From Streptomyces sp. D2-8 (GTDB lineage: Bacteria > Actinomycetota > Actinomycetes > Streptomycetales > Streptomycetaceae), in contig NZ_JAAHBP010000007.1 of assembly GCF_023184515.1 (NCBI RefSeq), forward strand, positions 62,001 through 126,000: a stretch of 64,000 bases of DNA, in the 5' to 3' direction. Below the pieces are notes generated by a model. It ran no database searches and was not told where the DNA came from. It saw only the letters and a list, made by a program, of their open reading frames with translations. A program made the position numbers and the translations under genes. Positions 9,466 through 20,154 of the stretch are shown in pieces; position 1 is the first letter of the stretch; every line of letters begins with the position of its first letter.

Positions 9466-10020
9466 TCAGGCAGGTGCGCCCAGTTCCGCCCACACCGTCT
9501 TGCCGGAGAGCCCCGGCGTACGGACGACGCCCCAGTCCAGGCACAGGCGCTGGACGATGAACATGCCATGACCGCCCGGGCGCCCCGCGCGGTGCGGGGT
9601 GCGGGGGGCCGGCTGACCGGTGCCCCGGTCAGCGACCTCGACGCGGATCACCTTGTTGTCGCAGGTGATCCGCAACTGGTCCGGCCCCTCGGCGTGCAGG
9701 CAGGCGTTGGTGACCAGCTCGGAGACGACCAGCAGCACATCCTCGGCGGCGGCCCGCCGGTCGGCGGAGGCGGCGGGCAGCCAGCCCCACGCGTACAGCG
9801 CCTGGCGCGTGAAGTCGCGGGCCAGCGGCACCACGCCGCTCTCGTCGCCGAAGCTCAGCCGGCGCACCTGCCGACCCCCCGGCGGCGCCGCGGCTCCGGA
9901 CGGCGCGTCCACGCCCTCGCCGGACGCACCGGCCGCCGCTACGCCACCCTCGGACGCCCCGGAAGCGCCGCTGGGCTCCGGCCCGCGGTCGCCCGGCGGG
10001 TAAGGCCGGGTGGTGCTCAT
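9466..10020 (-). CDS. prsI: Anti-sigma factor, HATPase_c_2 serine kinase (PrsI-like)
   Basis: 184 residues. A 50-residue Gly/Ala/Ser/Pro-rich N-terminal extension is followed by a GHKL ATPase: VVSELVTNACLHA (N box), VEVADRGTGQPAPRT (G1), GRPGGHGMFIVQRL (G2). RsbW/SpoIIAB-type proteins bind and silence a SigB-family sigma factor and phosphorylate a serine on the anti-anti-sigma protein. With arsI upstream and a sigma gene divergent, this is a partner-switch module; I recall the homologous S. coelicolor genes as prsI, arsI and sigI. The stop lies next to tandem repeats. Confidence 0.88.
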   Translation of the reverse strand: MSTTRPYPPGDRGPEPSGASGASEGGVAAAGASGEGVDAPSGAAAPPGGRQVRRLSFGDESGVVPLARDFTRQALYAWGWLPAASADRRAAAEDVLLVVSELVTNACLHAEGPDQLRITCDNKVIRVEVADRGTGQPAPRTPHRAGRPGGHGMFIVQRLCLDWGVVRTPGLSGKTVWAELGAPA

Positions 10021-10263
10021 CAGCGCTTCACCTCACCGATTCACCAGTTCACGATTCAAAAAATTCACTACACAGTCAGTCACGCAGCGCGCGGCACGTC
10101 GGTTTCGCGGCGCCCCCGCCACACTGGTGACCGACGGGTTCAGGATGTCTCCTGCCCTGCCGGACCGACTGAACACCCATGTATTCGGCACGAAAGACGT
10201 GACAGGGCTGGGACGCCGGTCACAGGGGGATGGCCGAGGCACCGCGCACCGACGCACCGCCGG
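10021..10263. other. Spacer between arsI and prsI
   Basis: 243 nt, unusually long for two genes of a single switch, with AT-rich sequence at 10040-10070 and repeated TTCAC/GATTCA words (10036-10069) just upstream of prsI. This suggests prsI has its own promoter as well as any read-through from arsI. Confidence 0.45.
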
Positions 10264-10641
10264 TCAGCCCGACTCGTCGGCCAGGGCCGCCTCGAGCGAG
10301 TCATGGACGCTGAAGACCGCATCCGCACCCGTGATCTCGAACACGCGTGCCACCACCGGCTGCATACCGGCGAGCGAGACGCCGCCACCGGCGGCCTCCG
10401 CCTTCAGCCGCGCCCCGAGGAGCACGTTGAGCCCCGTGGAGTCGCAGAACTCCAGGCGCGCGCAATCGATGACCAGGCGCTTGAATCCCTTGGCGAGGCA
10501 GTCTTCGAGCGGCTCACGCAACAGATCGGCGGTGTGGTGATCCAACTCACCCGCCGGGGTCACGACGGCACTAGAGCCCTCTTCCCGCACCTCCACCAGA
10601 AGCCGGCCAGACTGTGCGCTGCCGACCGTCCCGCGGTCCAT
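10264..10641 (-). CDS. arsI: Anti-anti-sigma factor, STAS domain (ArsI-like)
   Basis: 125-residue single STAS domain. The phosphorylation loop reads CARLEFCDSTGLNVLL with the acceptor Ser at about 68, as in SpoIIAA/RsbV. In this family, the unphosphorylated form captures the anti-sigma kinase and frees the sigma factor. The gene is transcribed divergently from the sigma gene and precedes the anti-sigma gene by 243 nt. The pairing with PrsI is inferred from proximity. Confidence 0.9.
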   Translation of the reverse strand: MDRGTVGSAQSGRLLVEVREEGSSAVVTPAGELDHHTADLLREPLEDCLAKGFKRLVIDCARLEFCDSTGLNVLLGARLKAEAAGGGVSLAGMQPVVARVFEITGADAVFSVHDSLEAALADESG

Positions 10642-10892
10642 GCCGTCTCTCTCTCCCGACGTCGAGGTGATTGCTGACGCCCTCGAACACTACGCCTTCC
10701 CAGCACGCTTCGACACCCGAACAACTACACACAAACGGACATATGCCCACAGAACGCACTTGCGGTGGGCTCAGGAAAGCGGGTAGGCCTAGTAAGGACA
10801 CGTAACCGACCACGGCCGGCTTTGGAGGCGCCGCACACCGCAGTGCACCTAACGGCTCCGGCAGCCATATGCCGAGAACGATGGAGGACATC
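10642..10892. promoter_or_regulatory. Divergent promoter region arsI / sigI
   Basis: 251 nt separating two divergent regulators. A GGGTAG at 10780-10785 and TAGTAAGG at 10790-10797 resemble parts of SigB-type -10 elements (GGGTAC), but no matching -35 at the proper spacing convinced me, so autoregulation by the sigma factor is only a possibility. Confidence 0.35.
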
Positions 10893-11807
10893 ATGTCACC
10901 CCGGCTCGACGCATCGCGTACCCAGAAAGCGACGTCGACACCCCTTCCGGAACATCTGGATCCCATCGAGCAGGTCGAGATGCTCGTCACACAGGACGGC
11001 CTTCTCGCCGGACTTCCGGAGATCCCCCCGTACGAGGAAGTCGACGCGGTCGACGCCCGGGCCCTGTCGAAGACCCTCTTCGAGCGTCTGGAGACGCTGG
11101 AGGAAGGGACCCACGAGTACTCGTACGTCCGCAACACGCTCGTCGAACTGAACCTCGCGCTGGTCAAGTTCGCCGCCTCCCGGTTCCGCTCCCGCAGCGA
11201 GCCCATGGAGGACATCATCCAGGTCGGCACCATCGGCCTGATCAAGGCGATCGACCGCTTCGAGCTGTCCCGCGGTGTGGAGTTCCCCACGTTCGCGATG
11301 CCGACCATCGTCGGTGAGATCAAGCGCTTCTTCCGCGACACCTCGTGGTCCGTGCGCGTTCCGCGGCGGCTGCAGGAGCTGCGGCTCGACCTGGCCAAGG
11401 CCGGTGACGAGCTGGCCCAGAAGCTGGACCGCGCCCCGACGGTGGCCGAGCTGGCCGAGCGCCTCGGCCTCTCCAACGACGAGGTCGTCGAGGGCATGGC
11501 CGCGTCGAACGCCTACACCGCCTCCTCGCTGGACGCCCAGCCGGAGGAGGACGACTCCGAGGGCGCGCTCGCGGACCGCATCGGCTACGAGGACCACGGG
11601 CTCGAAGGCATCGAGTACGTCGAGTCGTTGAAGCCGCTGATAGCGGAACTCCCGCCGCGCGACCGGAAGATCCTGTCCCTGCGTTTCGTCGCGGGCATGA
11701 CCCAGTCGGAGATCGGCGAAGAACTCGGCATCTCGCAGATGCACGTCTCGCGTCTGCTGTCGCGGACGCTGGTGCGGCTGCGCAAGGGGCTGACCGTCGA
11801 GGAGTGA
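10893..11807 (+). CDS. sigI: SigB/SigF-family RNA polymerase sigma factor (SigI-like)
   Basis: 304-residue stress/development sigma factor of the SigB family: region 2 with LNLALVKFAASRFRSR, MEDIIQVGTIGLIKAIDRFEL and FPTFAMPTIVGEIKRFFRD; region 3 with RDTSWSVRVPRRLQEL; region 4 with LPPRDRKILSLRFVAGMTQSEIGEELGISQMHVSRLLSRTL. The start ATG at 10893 is preceded by GGAGGA at 10883-10888; upstream in-frame ATGs (10869, 10881) are possible but overlap or precede that site. Its divergent neighbours encode the cognate switch proteins. It ends in a strong hairpin terminator. Confidence 0.92.
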   Translation: MSPRLDASRTQKATSTPLPEHLDPIEQVEMLVTQDGLLAGLPEIPPYEEVDAVDARALSKTLFERLETLEEGTHEYSYVRNTLVELNLALVKFAASRFRSRSEPMEDIIQVGTIGLIKAIDRFELSRGVEFPTFAMPTIVGEIKRFFRDTSWSVRVPRRLQELRLDLAKAGDELAQKLDRAPTVAELAERLGLSNDEVVEGMAASNAYTASSLDAQPEEDDSEGALADRIGYEDHGLEGIEYVESLKPLIAELPPRDRKILSLRFVAGMTQSEIGEELGISQMHVSRLLSRTLVRLRKGLTVEE

Positions 11808-11834
11808 TCCTCGACCCGGGTGAACGTGTCCTTC

Positions 11835-11860
11835 GGGGGCGGGCCGCACGGCCCGCCCCC
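11835..11860. terminator. Terminator after sigI
   Basis: Perfect 11-bp stem GGGGGCGGGCC (11835-11845) and its complement at 11850-11860, loop GCAC, between convergent genes. Confidence 0.8.
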
Positions 11861-11903
11861 AGGCGCGTGCCAAGGGTGGTCCCCGGGAGGCTGCCGCGGC
11901 CCC

Positions 11904-12224
11904 TCAGGAGTTGAGGACCAGCGCGGCCGTCGGGAGCAGCGAGGCCGCCAGGCTCAGCAGCCAGTAGGTGTGCGGAGCGAGTGCCGTACTGCGCCGGAGC
12001 GGCATGTTGGCGAGCCACCAGATCAGGCCGTACAGCGTGACGACGGGGACGACGATCACCAGCCAGAGGGCCATGCCGTCGTTCTCGGTCGGCTCCCGCA
12101 CGGTCCAGCCGAGCTCGGCGAGCGGCCCGTTCACCGCGAGGTACCACAGCAGCCAGAACGGCACCACACCCGGGATCCCGAGCAGCACGTTCACCACGAG
12201 TGGTGCCGACCAGTGCTTCGCCAT
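11904..12224 (-). CDS. Small three-helix membrane protein, unknown function
   Basis: 106 residues from ATG at 12224, preceded by a purine-rich GGAGGGCGGGGGCGG tract. Hydrophobic helices at about 8-31, 52-73 and 84-105. Not recognised. An upstream in-frame start at 12269 would add 15 Arg/Gly residues. It sits tail-to-tail with sigI and downstream of hutI on the same strand, 66 nt away, so it may be read through from the hut operon. Confidence 0.7.
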   Translation of the reverse strand: MAKHWSAPLVVNVLLGIPGVVPFWLLWYLAVNGPLAELGWTVREPTENDGMALWLVIVVPVVTLYGLIWWLANMPLRRSTALAPHTYWLLSLAASLLPTAALVLNS

Positions 12225-12290
12225 CCGCCCCCGCCCTCCGGTGATGCCGGTCGTCCGCCGGCCCGGCATCGCATTGTCGCGGGCCGGTGA

Positions 12291-13505
12291 TCACACCACA
12301 CGCTCTCCGCGCCGCCACACCCCGCTGACCAGCGGGACGCCGGGGCGGTAGGCCAGGTGCACATGGCTCGGGGCGTCGAGGAGCGTCAGGTCGGCGTACG
12401 CGCCCGGTGTGAGGCGGCCGACGTCGGTGCGCCGCAGGGCCGCGGCGCCGCCCGCCGTCGCCGACCACACGGCCTCGTCCGGGGTCATCCCCATGTCCCG
12501 TACCGCCAGCGCGACGCAGAACGGGACGGACGAGGTGAAGGACGAGCCGGGGTTGCAGTCCGTGGACAGCGCGACCGTGACACCCGCGTCCAGCAGCCGC
12601 CGTGCGTCCGGCCACGCGGCCCGTGTGGAGAACTCGGCGCCGGGCAGCAGGGTGGCGACGGTACGGCCGTCGGCCAGGGCGTCGACGTCCGCGTCCGTGA
12701 GGTGGGTGCAGTGGTCGGCGCTGGCCGCGTCGAGCTCGACCGCGAGCTGCACGCCGGGGCCGTACGAGAGCTGGTTGGCGTGGATCCGGGGGTGCAGGCC
12801 CCTGGCCTTGCCGGCGGTGAGGATCGCGCGGGCCTGGTCGCCGTCGAAGGCGCCCTTCTCGCAGAAGACGTCGATCCAGCGGGCGTACGGGGCGCAGGCG
12901 TCGAGCATCTCGCCGGTGACGAGGGCGACGTAGGCCGCCGGGTCCTCGGCGAGGTCCGGCGGGACGATGTGGGCGCCGAGGTAGGTGACCTCGTCGGTGT
13001 GGGCGGCGGCGATGCGCAGGGCCCGGGCCTCGTCCTCGACGGTCAGGCCGTAGCCGGACTTGGTCTCGAAGGTGGTGGTGCCCTGGCGGAGGGCCTCGCG
13101 GAGGTATCGGGTGAGGTTGGCCTCGAGTTCCTCGTCGCTCGCCGCCCGCGTGGCCGCGACGGTGGTGCGGATGCCGCCCGCGCTGTACGGCCGCCCGGAC
13201 ATGCGGGCGTTGAACTCCTGCGTCCGGTCGCCCGCGAAGACGAGGTGGGAGTGGGAGTCCACGAAGCCGGGGATGACCGCCCGGCCGCCGGCGTCGACCC
13301 GATTGTCAGTGGCGGGTGCTTTGCTTTGATCACCGGTCCACACGACGCGGTCGCCCTCGATGACGACGGCCGCGTCCTGGACCAGTCCGAGGGGGGATTT
13401 GTCACCGAGGGAGGGGTCGTTGGTGACCAGGCTGGCGATGTTGGTGATGAGCGTGCTTGCGGTGCTCGCGGAGTGGGCGGGGCTGACGGTCGTCGCGTTG
13501 CTCAT
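12291..13505 (-). CDS. hutI: Imidazolonepropionase HutI
   Basis: 404 residues, amidohydrolase superfamily. It opens imidazolone-5-propionate to N-formimino-L-glutamate, the third step of histidine degradation. Seen: metal-binding [10 protein letters not shown] (about 79-88), YGL...[21 protein letters not shown] and [13 protein letters not shown], all family hallmarks. The start is the ATG of MSNATTVSP. It is the last gene of the hutU - M20 - hutF - hutI group, separated from hutF by 77 nt. Confidence 0.96.
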   Translation of the reverse strand: MSNATTVSPAHSASTASTLITNIASLVTNDPSLGDKSPLGLVQDAAVVIEGDRVVWTGDQSKAPATDNRVDAGGRAVIPGFVDSHSHLVFAGDRTQEFNARMSGRPYSAGGIRTTVAATRAASDEELEANLTRYLREALRQGTTTFETKSGYGLTVEDEARALRIAAAHTDEVTYLGAHIVPPDLAEDPAAYVALVTGEMLDACAPYARWIDVFCEKGAFDGDQARAILTAGKARGLHPRIHANQLSYGPGVQLAVELDAASADHCTHLTDADVDALADGRTVATLLPGAEFSTRAAWPDARRLLDAGVTVALSTDCNPGSSFTSSVPFCVALAVRDMGMTPDEAVWSATAGGAAALRRTDVGRLTPGAYADLTLLDAPSHVHLAYRPGVPLVSGVWRRGERVV

Positions 13506-13582
13506 GGCGTCCTTGGTGGCCTGGTCGGCGGTGGGGTCGGGTTCGGGGGCGGAGGCGGGCCGCGCGGGCGGGCGGCCCGGGG

Positions 13583-14929
13583 TCATCCGCGCAGGGCTTC
13601 GACGGCGTCCGCGAGGGCTCGCGGCACATCCGGTACGAGGCGGTGGACCCCGTCCCGTACGACGTGCCGCCCTCCCGCGACCGTATGCGACACGTCCGCT
13701 GCCGACGCGGCGAATACGGCCGTCTCGGCCCCGAGTCGCGGAAGCGGCCCTGCCGTCCTGACCGAGTCGAGCGCGAGGGTGGTGAAGTCGGCGAGCGCGC
13801 CGGTCTCCAGGGCGCCCGCCTCGTCCCAGCCGAGGGCCGCGTGGCCGTCGGCCGAGGCCGCCCGCAGGAGGGCCGCCGCCGTCCAGTGACCTCGGGTACG
13901 GGTGCGCAGCCGCTCGTTCAGCTCCATGGCCCGTGCCTCTTCGAGCAGGTCGATCACGGCGTGGCTGTCGGAGCCGAGACTGAGCGGTGAGCCGGCCTGC
14001 TGGAGGGCGACGGCGGGGCCGATGCCGTCGGCCAGGTCCCGTTCGGTGGTCGGGCACATGCAGGTGCCGGTGCCGCTGCCGCCGAGGAGGGAGATGTCCT
14101 CGGCGGTCAGGTGGGTGTTGTGGACGCCGGTGGTGCGCGGGCCGAGCACACCGTGGTCGGCGAGCAGCCGGGCCGGAGTGCGGCCGTAGGCCTCCCGGCA
14201 GGCGTCGTTCTCGGCGGTCTGCTCCGACAGGTGCACATGCAGCGGGGCCCGCCGCTCCTCGGCCCACCGCGCGACGGTCGCCAACTGCTCGGCGGGCACG
14301 GCCCGTACGGAGTGGATCGCCGCTCCGATCCGCGCGTGATCCCGTTCCTTGAGAACTGAACAGCGTTCGGCCCAGGCGTCCGCCGTGCCGTCGGAGAAGC
14401 GGAGCTGGGGATCGGTGGGCGGCTGTCCGAAGCCGGAGGAGAGGTAGGCGGTGTCGAGGAGGGTGATGCGGATCCCGGCTTCGGCGGCGGCCGCGATGAG
14501 GGCCTCGCCCATCGCGTTGGGGTCGGCGTAGGGGGTGCCGCCGGGGGCGTGGTGGACGTAGTGGAACTCACCGACGGCCGTGATGCCGGCCAGGGCCATC
14601 TCGGCGTACACGGCGCGGGCGAGGGCGTGGTAGCTGTCCGGGGTGAGCCGGGCGGCCGTGGCGTACATGGCCTCGCGCCAGGTCCAGAAGGTGCCGGAGC
14701 CGACCTGGACGGTGCCGCGCAGAGCGCGGTGGAAGGCGTGGCTGTGGGCGTTGGCCAGGCCGGGGAGGGTGAGCCCGCGCAGGACCTCGGCGCCGGGGGG
14801 CGGGGCGGGGGTGCCGGTGCGGACGGCGGCGATCCGGCCGTCCCGGACGTCGAGGGCCACGCCGGACTCGACGTGGGTGCCGAGCCAGGCGTGCTCCAGC
14901 CAGTACGTCCGCGGGGCTGCTGTCGTCAC
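13583..14929 (-). CDS. hutF: Formimidoylglutamate deiminase HutF
   Basis: 448 residues, amidohydrolase superfamily. It deiminates N-formimino-L-glutamate to N-formyl-L-glutamate and ammonia, the route used by organisms that lack direct HutG formiminoglutamase. Seen: [13 protein letters not shown] metal motif, [22 protein letters not shown] and [19 protein letters not shown]. The GTG start overlaps the upstream M20 gene stop by 4 nt (GTGA). An in-frame upward extension would overlap the M20 gene and is rejected. Confidence 0.95.
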   Translation of the reverse strand: MTTAAPRTYWLEHAWLGTHVESGVALDVRDGRIAAVRTGTPAPPPGAEVLRGLTLPGLANAHSHAFHRALRGTVQVGSGTFWTWREAMYATAARLTPDSYHALARAVYAEMALAGITAVGEFHYVHHAPGGTPYADPNAMGEALIAAAAEAGIRITLLDTAYLSSGFGQPPTDPQLRFSDGTADAWAERCSVLKERDHARIGAAIHSVRAVPAEQLATVARWAEERRAPLHVHLSEQTAENDACREAYGRTPARLLADHGVLGPRTTGVHNTHLTAEDISLLGGSGTGTCMCPTTERDLADGIGPAVALQQAGSPLSLGSDSHAVIDLLEEARAMELNERLRTRTRGHWTAAALLRAASADGHAALGWDEAGALETGALADFTTLALDSVRTAGPLPRLGAETAVFAASAADVSHTVAGGRHVVRDGVHRLVPDVPRALADAVEALRG

Positions 14930-16157
14930 CTGCACGCCAGTCCTTCCAGTACGTCGGCGAGTGCGAGTACCCCGGCCACGCAGTCGTCCTCGCTCGCGGA
15001 CTCGGCCGGGGAGTGGGAGACGCCGGTGGGGTTGCGCACGAACAGCATGGCGGTCGGGATGCTCCCCGACAGGATCCCGGCGTCGTGTCCCGCGCCGGTG
15101 CCGAGGACGGGGACCGTGAGGTCGGTGTCCGTGCCGAGGATGCGGGCGAGTTCGTCGCGCAGGGCGTGGTCGAACTCGACTACGGGGGTGAAGGACTCGC
15201 GGACGATGTCGAGGTCGATGCCGTGCGCGTCCGCGTACTGCCGGGCCGCCTTCTCGATGCCGCCGACCACGGTGTCGAGGCTCATCTGGTCCTCGGCACG
15301 GGAGTCGAGCCAGCCGCGCACCAGGGAGGGGATGGCGTTGACGCCGTTGGGCTCCACGGCGATCTTGCCGAAGGTGGCGACGGCTCCGGCGAGTTCGGCC
15401 TCGCGCCGGGCGGCGAGGACGGTCTCGGCGTAGGACAGCATGGGGTCGTGCCGGTCGGCGAGCCGGGTGGTGCCGGCGTGGTTGGCCTCGCCCCGGAAGT
15501 CGAACCGCCACCGGCCGTGCGGCCAGATCGCGCTGGCGATGCCGACCCGGTCGCCGGACAGGTCGAGGGCCCGGCCCTGCTCGACGTGCAGTTCGACGAA
15601 GGCGCCGATGCGGGCGAGTCGTTCGGGGTCGGCTCCGATGGTGTCGGGGTCGTATCCGGCGGCTTCCATGGCGCGCGGCAGTGTCACACCGTCGCCGTCG
15701 GTGAGCCGGTGCGCCTGCTCGCGGGTGAGCTGCCCGGCGGTGAGCCGGGACCCGACGCAGGCGAGCCCGAAGCGGGCGCCCTCCTCGTCACCGAAGTTCA
15801 CGATGCCGAGGGGCCGGATGAAGCGGGCGTCCCGGCCGCGCAGTTCGTCCAGGGCGGCGAAGGCGGACACGACTCCGAGGGGGCCGTCGAAGGCGCCGCC
15901 GTCCGGCACGGAGTCGAGGTGGGACCCGGTGACGACGGCGTTCCCCTCGGCGGGGTCCCCGAGCCAGGCCCACTGGTTGCCGTTCCGGTCGGCCTCGTAG
16001 CGCAGCCCGCGGGCGGTGGCCTGCGCCTCGAACCAGGCCCGGCAGTCACCGTCGACGCCGCTCCAGGCGAACCGCCGGTAGCCGCCGGAGACGGGGTGCC
16101 GCCCGAGGGGGAGCAGCTCGCGCCACATGTGGTGGAAGGAGCTGCCGCTGTCCTGGG

Positions 16158-16161
<4 letters not shown>
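14926..16161 (-). CDS. M20-family amidohydrolase (allantoate amidohydrolase-like) in the hut operon
   Basis: 411-residue zinc amidohydrolase of the allantoate/N-carbamoyl-amino-acid hydrolase type: [19 protein letters not shown] (metal and catalytic Asp), [21 protein letters not shown] and [11 protein letters not shown] (dimerisation-domain His). Its ATG overlaps the hutU stop by 4 nt and its stop overlaps the hutF start by 4 nt, so it is tightly embedded between two histidine-degradation genes. No HutG formylglutamate deformylase is present in this operon. I infer that this enzyme removes the formyl group from N-formylglutamate, completing the path to glutamate; allantoate is a less likely substrate here. 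Confidence 0.85.
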
Positions 16162-17876
<1,715 letters not shown>

Positions 17877-17919
17877 GGTCTGCCTCCTGGTGGGTGCTCC
17901 CGGCGGAATGTTGCTGCTT

Positions 17920-17946
17920 CTATTCACATCCTTACCTCATGAATAG
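17920..17946. promoter_or_regulatory. Inverted-repeat operator overlapping the hutU promoter
   Basis: CTATTCA (17920-17926) and TGAATAG (17940-17946) form a perfect 7-bp inverted repeat spanning the -10 box and spacer. The minus-strand sequence CTATTCATGAGGTAAGGAT (17928-17946) matches 15 of 19 positions with a site over the RpiR regulator promoter (21015-21033). Position and symmetry indicate a repressor site. Confidence 0.6.
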
Positions 17947-17956
17947 AGCTAGTCAA
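17928..17956 (-). promoter_or_regulatory. hutU promoter
   Basis: Reading toward hutU, TTGACT (17951-17956) and AAGGAT (17928-17933) are separated by 17 nt. The predicted start point falls near 17920, about 45 nt before the hutU ATG. Confidence 0.6.
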
Positions 17957-18004
17957 TACGCCGGGGCGTCGGCGCGGCGCTGCCGTGGATGTTTGGCTGG
18001 ATGC

Positions 18005-19378
18005 ATGGGCGCACAGATCGAGGCGGAAGAGGCGGGCGACACCGGGGCCCGGCGGGCCGCGCGACGGGACGAGGCGGTGCGGGCCGCCGTGGAACAAGGG
18101 CTGCTCGGGCCCGACAGCCCCATCGTGGGGCTGCTGGACGTCACCGGCATCCGGGAGTCTGCGGCGGAGCTGCGGGCGGCGTTCGAGGCGGTCGTGGCGC
18201 CGGGCACGCCCGTGCTGCACGCCTTCGCGGTGAAGGCGACCCCGCTGGTGCCGGTACTGCGGCTGCTGCGGGAGGAGGGCCTCGGCGCGGAGGTCGCGAG
18301 CCCGGGTGAGCTGGCCCTGGCCCGGGCAGCGGGCATGCCGCCGGAGATGACGGTGCTCGACTCGCCCGCGAAAACGCCGGACGAGCTGCGCGAGGCACTG
18401 TCCCTGGGTATCGCCGTCAACGCGGACAACCCGCAGGAGCTGGCGCGTCTCGACGCCCTGGTGCGGGCGCAGGACAGCCGCTCCCCACTCGGGATCCGGG
18501 TGAACCCTCAGGTCGGCGGGGGCTCCATCGAGGCGCTGTCCACGGCGACGGCCACCTCGAAGTTCGGGGTGGCGCTGCGCGACGAAGGGGCCCGGGAGTG
18601 GGTGGTCCAGGCGTATCTGGACCGGCCGTGGCTGACCCGGCTGCACGCGCACACCGGGTCCCAGGGCATCCCGCTGGCCCTGATGGCACGGGGCGTGGCG
18701 GAGACGTACGCGCTGGCGGAGGAGATCAACCGGCGGACCGGGCGACGGCAGGTCGACACGCTGGACATCGGCGGCGGCCTGCCGGTGAACTTCGCCTCGG
18801 ACGCGACGAGCCCGACGTACGCGCGCTACGCGCGGCTGCTGGCCGAGGAGGTGCCGGGCCTGCTCGACGGGAGGTACGGGCTGGTCACCGAGTTCGGGCG
18901 GTCACTGCTGGCGAAGCACGGGACGGTGGTGGCGCGGGTCGAGTACGCGAAGGCCTCCGGCGGGCGGGCGGTGGCGGTGACGCACGCCGGGGTCCAGGTG
19001 GCCGCGCGGACGGTGTACGCGCCGGGGAGCTGGCCGTTGCGGATCGCCGCGTACGACGCGAAGGGACGGCCGAAGGAAGGGCCGACGGTGGTGCAGGACG
19101 TGGCCGGGCCGGCCTGCTTCGCGGGGGATCTGCTGGCGGAGGGCCGGTCCATGCCGCTGCTGGAGCAGGGGGACTACGCGGCGGCGCTGGACACCGGGGC
19201 GTACTACTTCGCGCATCACTACGGGTACAACTCGCTGGTGCGGCCCGGGGTGTACGGGTTCGGGCCGGGTGGGCGCTTCGCGGTGGTGCGGCGGGCTCAG
19301 ACCGTGGGGGAGGTCGTCGCCGAGTCGGGTGGGGCGCAGGTGGATGCGTTGACGCAAGCGCGGTGGGAGGTTCCGTAG
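18005..19378 (+). CDS. Diaminopimelate decarboxylase-like PLP enzyme (fold type III)
   Basis: 457 residues (458 codons with stop). PLP-dependent decarboxylase of the LysA/ornithine decarboxylase-like family: AFAVKATPLVPVLRLL (Lys aldimine), AEVASPGELALA, LHAHTGSQGI, DIGGGLPVNF (PLP phosphate), VTEFGRSLLAKHG, and GPACFAGDLLAEGR with the active-site Cys and Asp pair. The substrate is not certain: it may be a second DAP decarboxylase or an amino-acid decarboxylase outside lysine synthesis. The start is uncertain; ATG 17939 (inside the hut operator) would add 22 residues without family similarity. Divergent from hutU. Confidence 0.8.
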   Translation: MGAQIEAEEAGDTGARRAARRDEAVRAAVEQGLLGPDSPIVGLLDVTGIRESAAELRAAFEAVVAPGTPVLHAFAVKATPLVPVLRLLREEGLGAEVASPGELALARAAGMPPEMTVLDSPAKTPDELREALSLGIAVNADNPQELARLDALVRAQDSRSPLGIRVNPQVGGGSIEALSTATATSKFGVALRDEGAREWVVQAYLDRPWLTRLHAHTGSQGIPLALMARGVAETYALAEEINRRTGRRQVDTLDIGGGLPVNFASDATSPTYARYARLLAEEVPGLLDGRYGLVTEFGRSLLAKHGTVVARVEYAKASGGRAVAVTHAGVQVAARTVYAPGSWPLRIAAYDAKGRPKEGPTVVQDVAGPACFAGDLLAEGRSMPLLEQGDYAAALDTGAYYFAHHYGYNSLVRPGVYGFGPGGRFAVVRRAQTVGEVVAESGGAQVDALTQARWEVP

Positions 19379-19407
19379 GATTCCGGCCGCGGGTGCGGTG
19401 TGGCTTG

Positions 19408-19455
19408 TCGCGCCCACGCGGCGGAGCCGCACATCGATACGGCCCCGCGCCCCTA
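19408..19455 (-). repeat. 48-nt interspersed repeat, copy 1
   Basis: Reverse complement matches 46 of 48 bases of the copy at 39137-39184. It contains a GCGGC-GGA-GCCGC hairpin core and an ATCGAT. It lies between the 3' ends of two convergent genes. Confidence 0.85.
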
Positions 19456-19480
19456 GGCCAGGGGGCCGCACCCTGTCGGA

Positions 19481-20065
19481 TCACACCAGTGCCGGCGATT
19501 TCTTTCGCGCGCCTCCCGGCGCGGCGTCCCCCGCCGCGATGCCCGTGGTGCGGTACGCCCTGACCTGCTTGCCGGCCGGGCGGGCCGCTCCCCCGCGCAG
19601 CCAGTCCACGCGGACCCACAGCAACGCCTCGTCGGCCTGCTCCCGCCGCCCCAGCCAGGCCGACTTCAGCCACAGGCCCGCGCCGCAGCCGGCCAGGAGC
19701 ATGCCCCCGGCCGCCGGGGCCGCGAAGGCGCTGCCCAGGGCGGCGAGGAAGGCGAGGAGGAGCCACCAGCGGTGGCCCCGGCGCCAGTTGCGTACCGTGA
19801 CGGCGCGGTCCTGGAGCACGTCGTTCTTGCCGGCGCGGGACGCGGCGGCGGCCAGGGCCGCGTAGCGCCTGCGGCGTCCGCAGGCGACCGCCGCCGTCGC
19901 CAGGACGAACAGCGCCGCCCCGGCCAGGACGCCGATCCGGCGTCCGGTCAGACCCGGTGCGAGCAGGCCGATGCCCGCCGCCGCCACGCCCAGCCACCAC
20001 AACGGGGGCGCTCCCGCCCGTACGACGACGGCCACCCGGGCCAGTCCCTGTCCTCCACGCGTCAC
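19481..20065 (-). CDS. Integral membrane protein, unknown function
   Basis: 194 residues from GTG 20065, chosen because GGAGG lies 6 nt upstream. Upstream in-frame extension would overlap the RpiR gene. There are about four hydrophobic segments (24-46, 48-66, 104-123, 124-145) and a basic loop with RRRRYAALAAAASRAGKNDVL. The C-terminal half contains DEALLWVRVDWLRGG. Not recognised. It is 89 nt downstream of the RpiR gene on the same strand, possibly co-transcribed. Confidence 0.65.
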   Translation of the reverse strand: MTRGGQGLARVAVVVRAGAPPLWWLGVAAAGIGLLAPGLTGRRIGVLAGAALFVLATAAVACGRRRRYAALAAAASRAGKNDVLQDRAVTVRNWRRGHRWWLLLAFLAALGSAFAAPAAGGMLLAGCGAGLWLKSAWLGRREQADEALLWVRVDWLRGGAARPAGKQVRAYRTTGIAAGDAAPGGARKKSPALV

Positions 20066-20154
20066 GTCCAGCCTCCGTCCGGTCTCCGAAGCCTCTGGGA
20101 GACGTACGGTAGCGCCGCAACGTGAGACGAGTCTGAGAAGCTCCGCGCGTGCCG

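Noticed and set aside
10780..10800. GGGTAG and TAGTAAGG as a SigB-type promoter of sigI
   Set aside because: No acceptable -35 element at the correct spacing, so not called as a promoter.
12357..13889. 510-codon plus-strand ORF opposite hutI
   Set aside because: Antisense of hutI and hutF with Gly/Val/Arg-rich composition; not a protein-like sequence.
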